Below, piece by piece: positions 5,965 to 6,073 of a stretch of DNA of 6,073 bases. The stretch covers positions 1 through 6,073 of the forward strand of contig WQRL01000121.1 in the NCBI GenBank assembly GCA_009786775.1. Reading direction: 5' to 3'. The notes below the pieces were generated by a model. The model had not been told where the DNA came from. It ran no database searches and saw nothing but the letters and a program-made list of their open reading frames with translations. Source of the DNA: Oscillospiraceae bacterium (GTDB lineage: Bacteria > Bacillota > Clostridia > Oscillospirales > Oscillospiraceae). Position numbers and translations under genes: made by a program. How positions within the stretch are numbered: position 1 is the first letter of the stretch; each line of letters opens with the position of its first letter.

Positions 5965-5977
5965 GATTGCTGCGCAA
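5950..5977 (-). promoter_or_regulatory. weak candidate promoter for the EFR1 gene
   Basis: On the minus strand TTGCGC (5972-5977, 3 of 6) is followed after 16 nt by TATAAG (5950-5955, 5 of 6). It would start transcription near 5943, about 80 nt before the ATG. It overlaps the palindrome. No better promoter was found in the 210 nt upstream of this gene. Confidence 0.25.
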
Positions 5978-5986
5978 TCATTATAT
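5958..5986. repeat. perfect palindrome with 13-bp arms
   Basis: Arms ATATAATGATTGC (5958-5970) and GCAATCATTATAT (5974-5986) are perfectly complementary around TGC. The site lies between the EFR1 gene and the right edge and overlaps promoter candidates on both strands. It fits a dimeric regulator's operator. There is no T-run directly after either arm, so it does not look like an intrinsic terminator. Confidence 0.85.
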
Positions 5987-6036
5987 AGGGTCTGCTGTAA
6001 AACCTAGCGACAATAAGATATTATGAAAAAATCGCT

Positions 6037-6060
6037 AAAAAAAGACGAAAATAACTTTCG
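6037..6060 (-). terminator. weak terminator-like hairpin at the right edge
   Basis: On the minus strand CGAAA-GTTAT-TTTCG (6046-6060) is followed by TC and then seven T (6037-6043). The stem is short and AT-rich. It could end a leftward gene lying beyond the window, which would make the EFR1 gene a separate transcription unit. Confidence 0.35.
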
Positions 6061-6073
6061 ATAAAAAAGTCGC

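Noticed and set aside
6023..6064. 13-codon plus-strand frame MKKSLKKDENNFR
   Set aside because: No good ribosome-binding site, lysine-rich only because of A-runs, and it overlaps a terminator-like hairpin.

Overview
The window looks like a piece of a low-to-mid-GC Firmicutes (Clostridia-like) chromosome. This is inferred from strong GGAGG-type Shine-Dalgarno sites, a SpoIID/LytB-family sporulation or cell-wall protein, an archaeal/fungal-type aspartate-semialdehyde dehydrogenase of the kind common in Clostridia, and an EFR1-type flavodoxin/ferredoxin fusion. No single feature fixes the species.

Layout. Positions 1-1919 (minus strand) hold a lysine/diaminopimelate biosynthesis operon, asd followed 18 nt later by dapA, which runs off the left edge of the window. 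Positions 1920-2350 are a non-coding, hairpin-rich divergent intergenic region. It has a 12-bp tandem repeat, at least five short hairpins, a terminator-like hairpin close to asd, and a long interrupted palindrome just before the rightward gene. Positions 2351-4108 (plus strand) encode a secreted 585-residue protein that appears to join a SPOR-like glycan-binding region to a SpoIID lytic transglycosylase domain. A strong 15-bp hairpin at 4186-4222 separates it from the convergent genes on the right.

Positions 4249-4981 (minus strand) hold an overlapping pair: a minimal nucleotidyltransferase (MNT), then a HEPN-domain protein. This is the layout of an MNT/HEPN toxin-antitoxin or accessory module, and it has its own good promoter. 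Positions 5057-5863 (minus strand) encode the flavodoxin plus 2[4Fe-4S] protein. Positions 5864-6073 are non-coding and carry a perfect 13-bp-arm palindrome that overlaps divergent promoter candidates, plus a weak terminator-like hairpin at the edge.

How it fits together. asd and dapA catalyse consecutive steps leading to diaminopimelate and lysine, and so supply the peptidoglycan precursor. The divergent SpoIID-like protein acts on peptidoglycan, so the left half has a loose cell-wall theme. The right half (MNT-HEPN and the EFR1 protein) looks accessory and reads as more AT-rich by eye. I see no clear evidence of a wholly new multi-gene system. The points most worth a second look are the structured intergenic element, the SPOR-SpoIID architecture, the non-canonical HEPN motif, the altered lysine site of DapA and the palindromic control sites.
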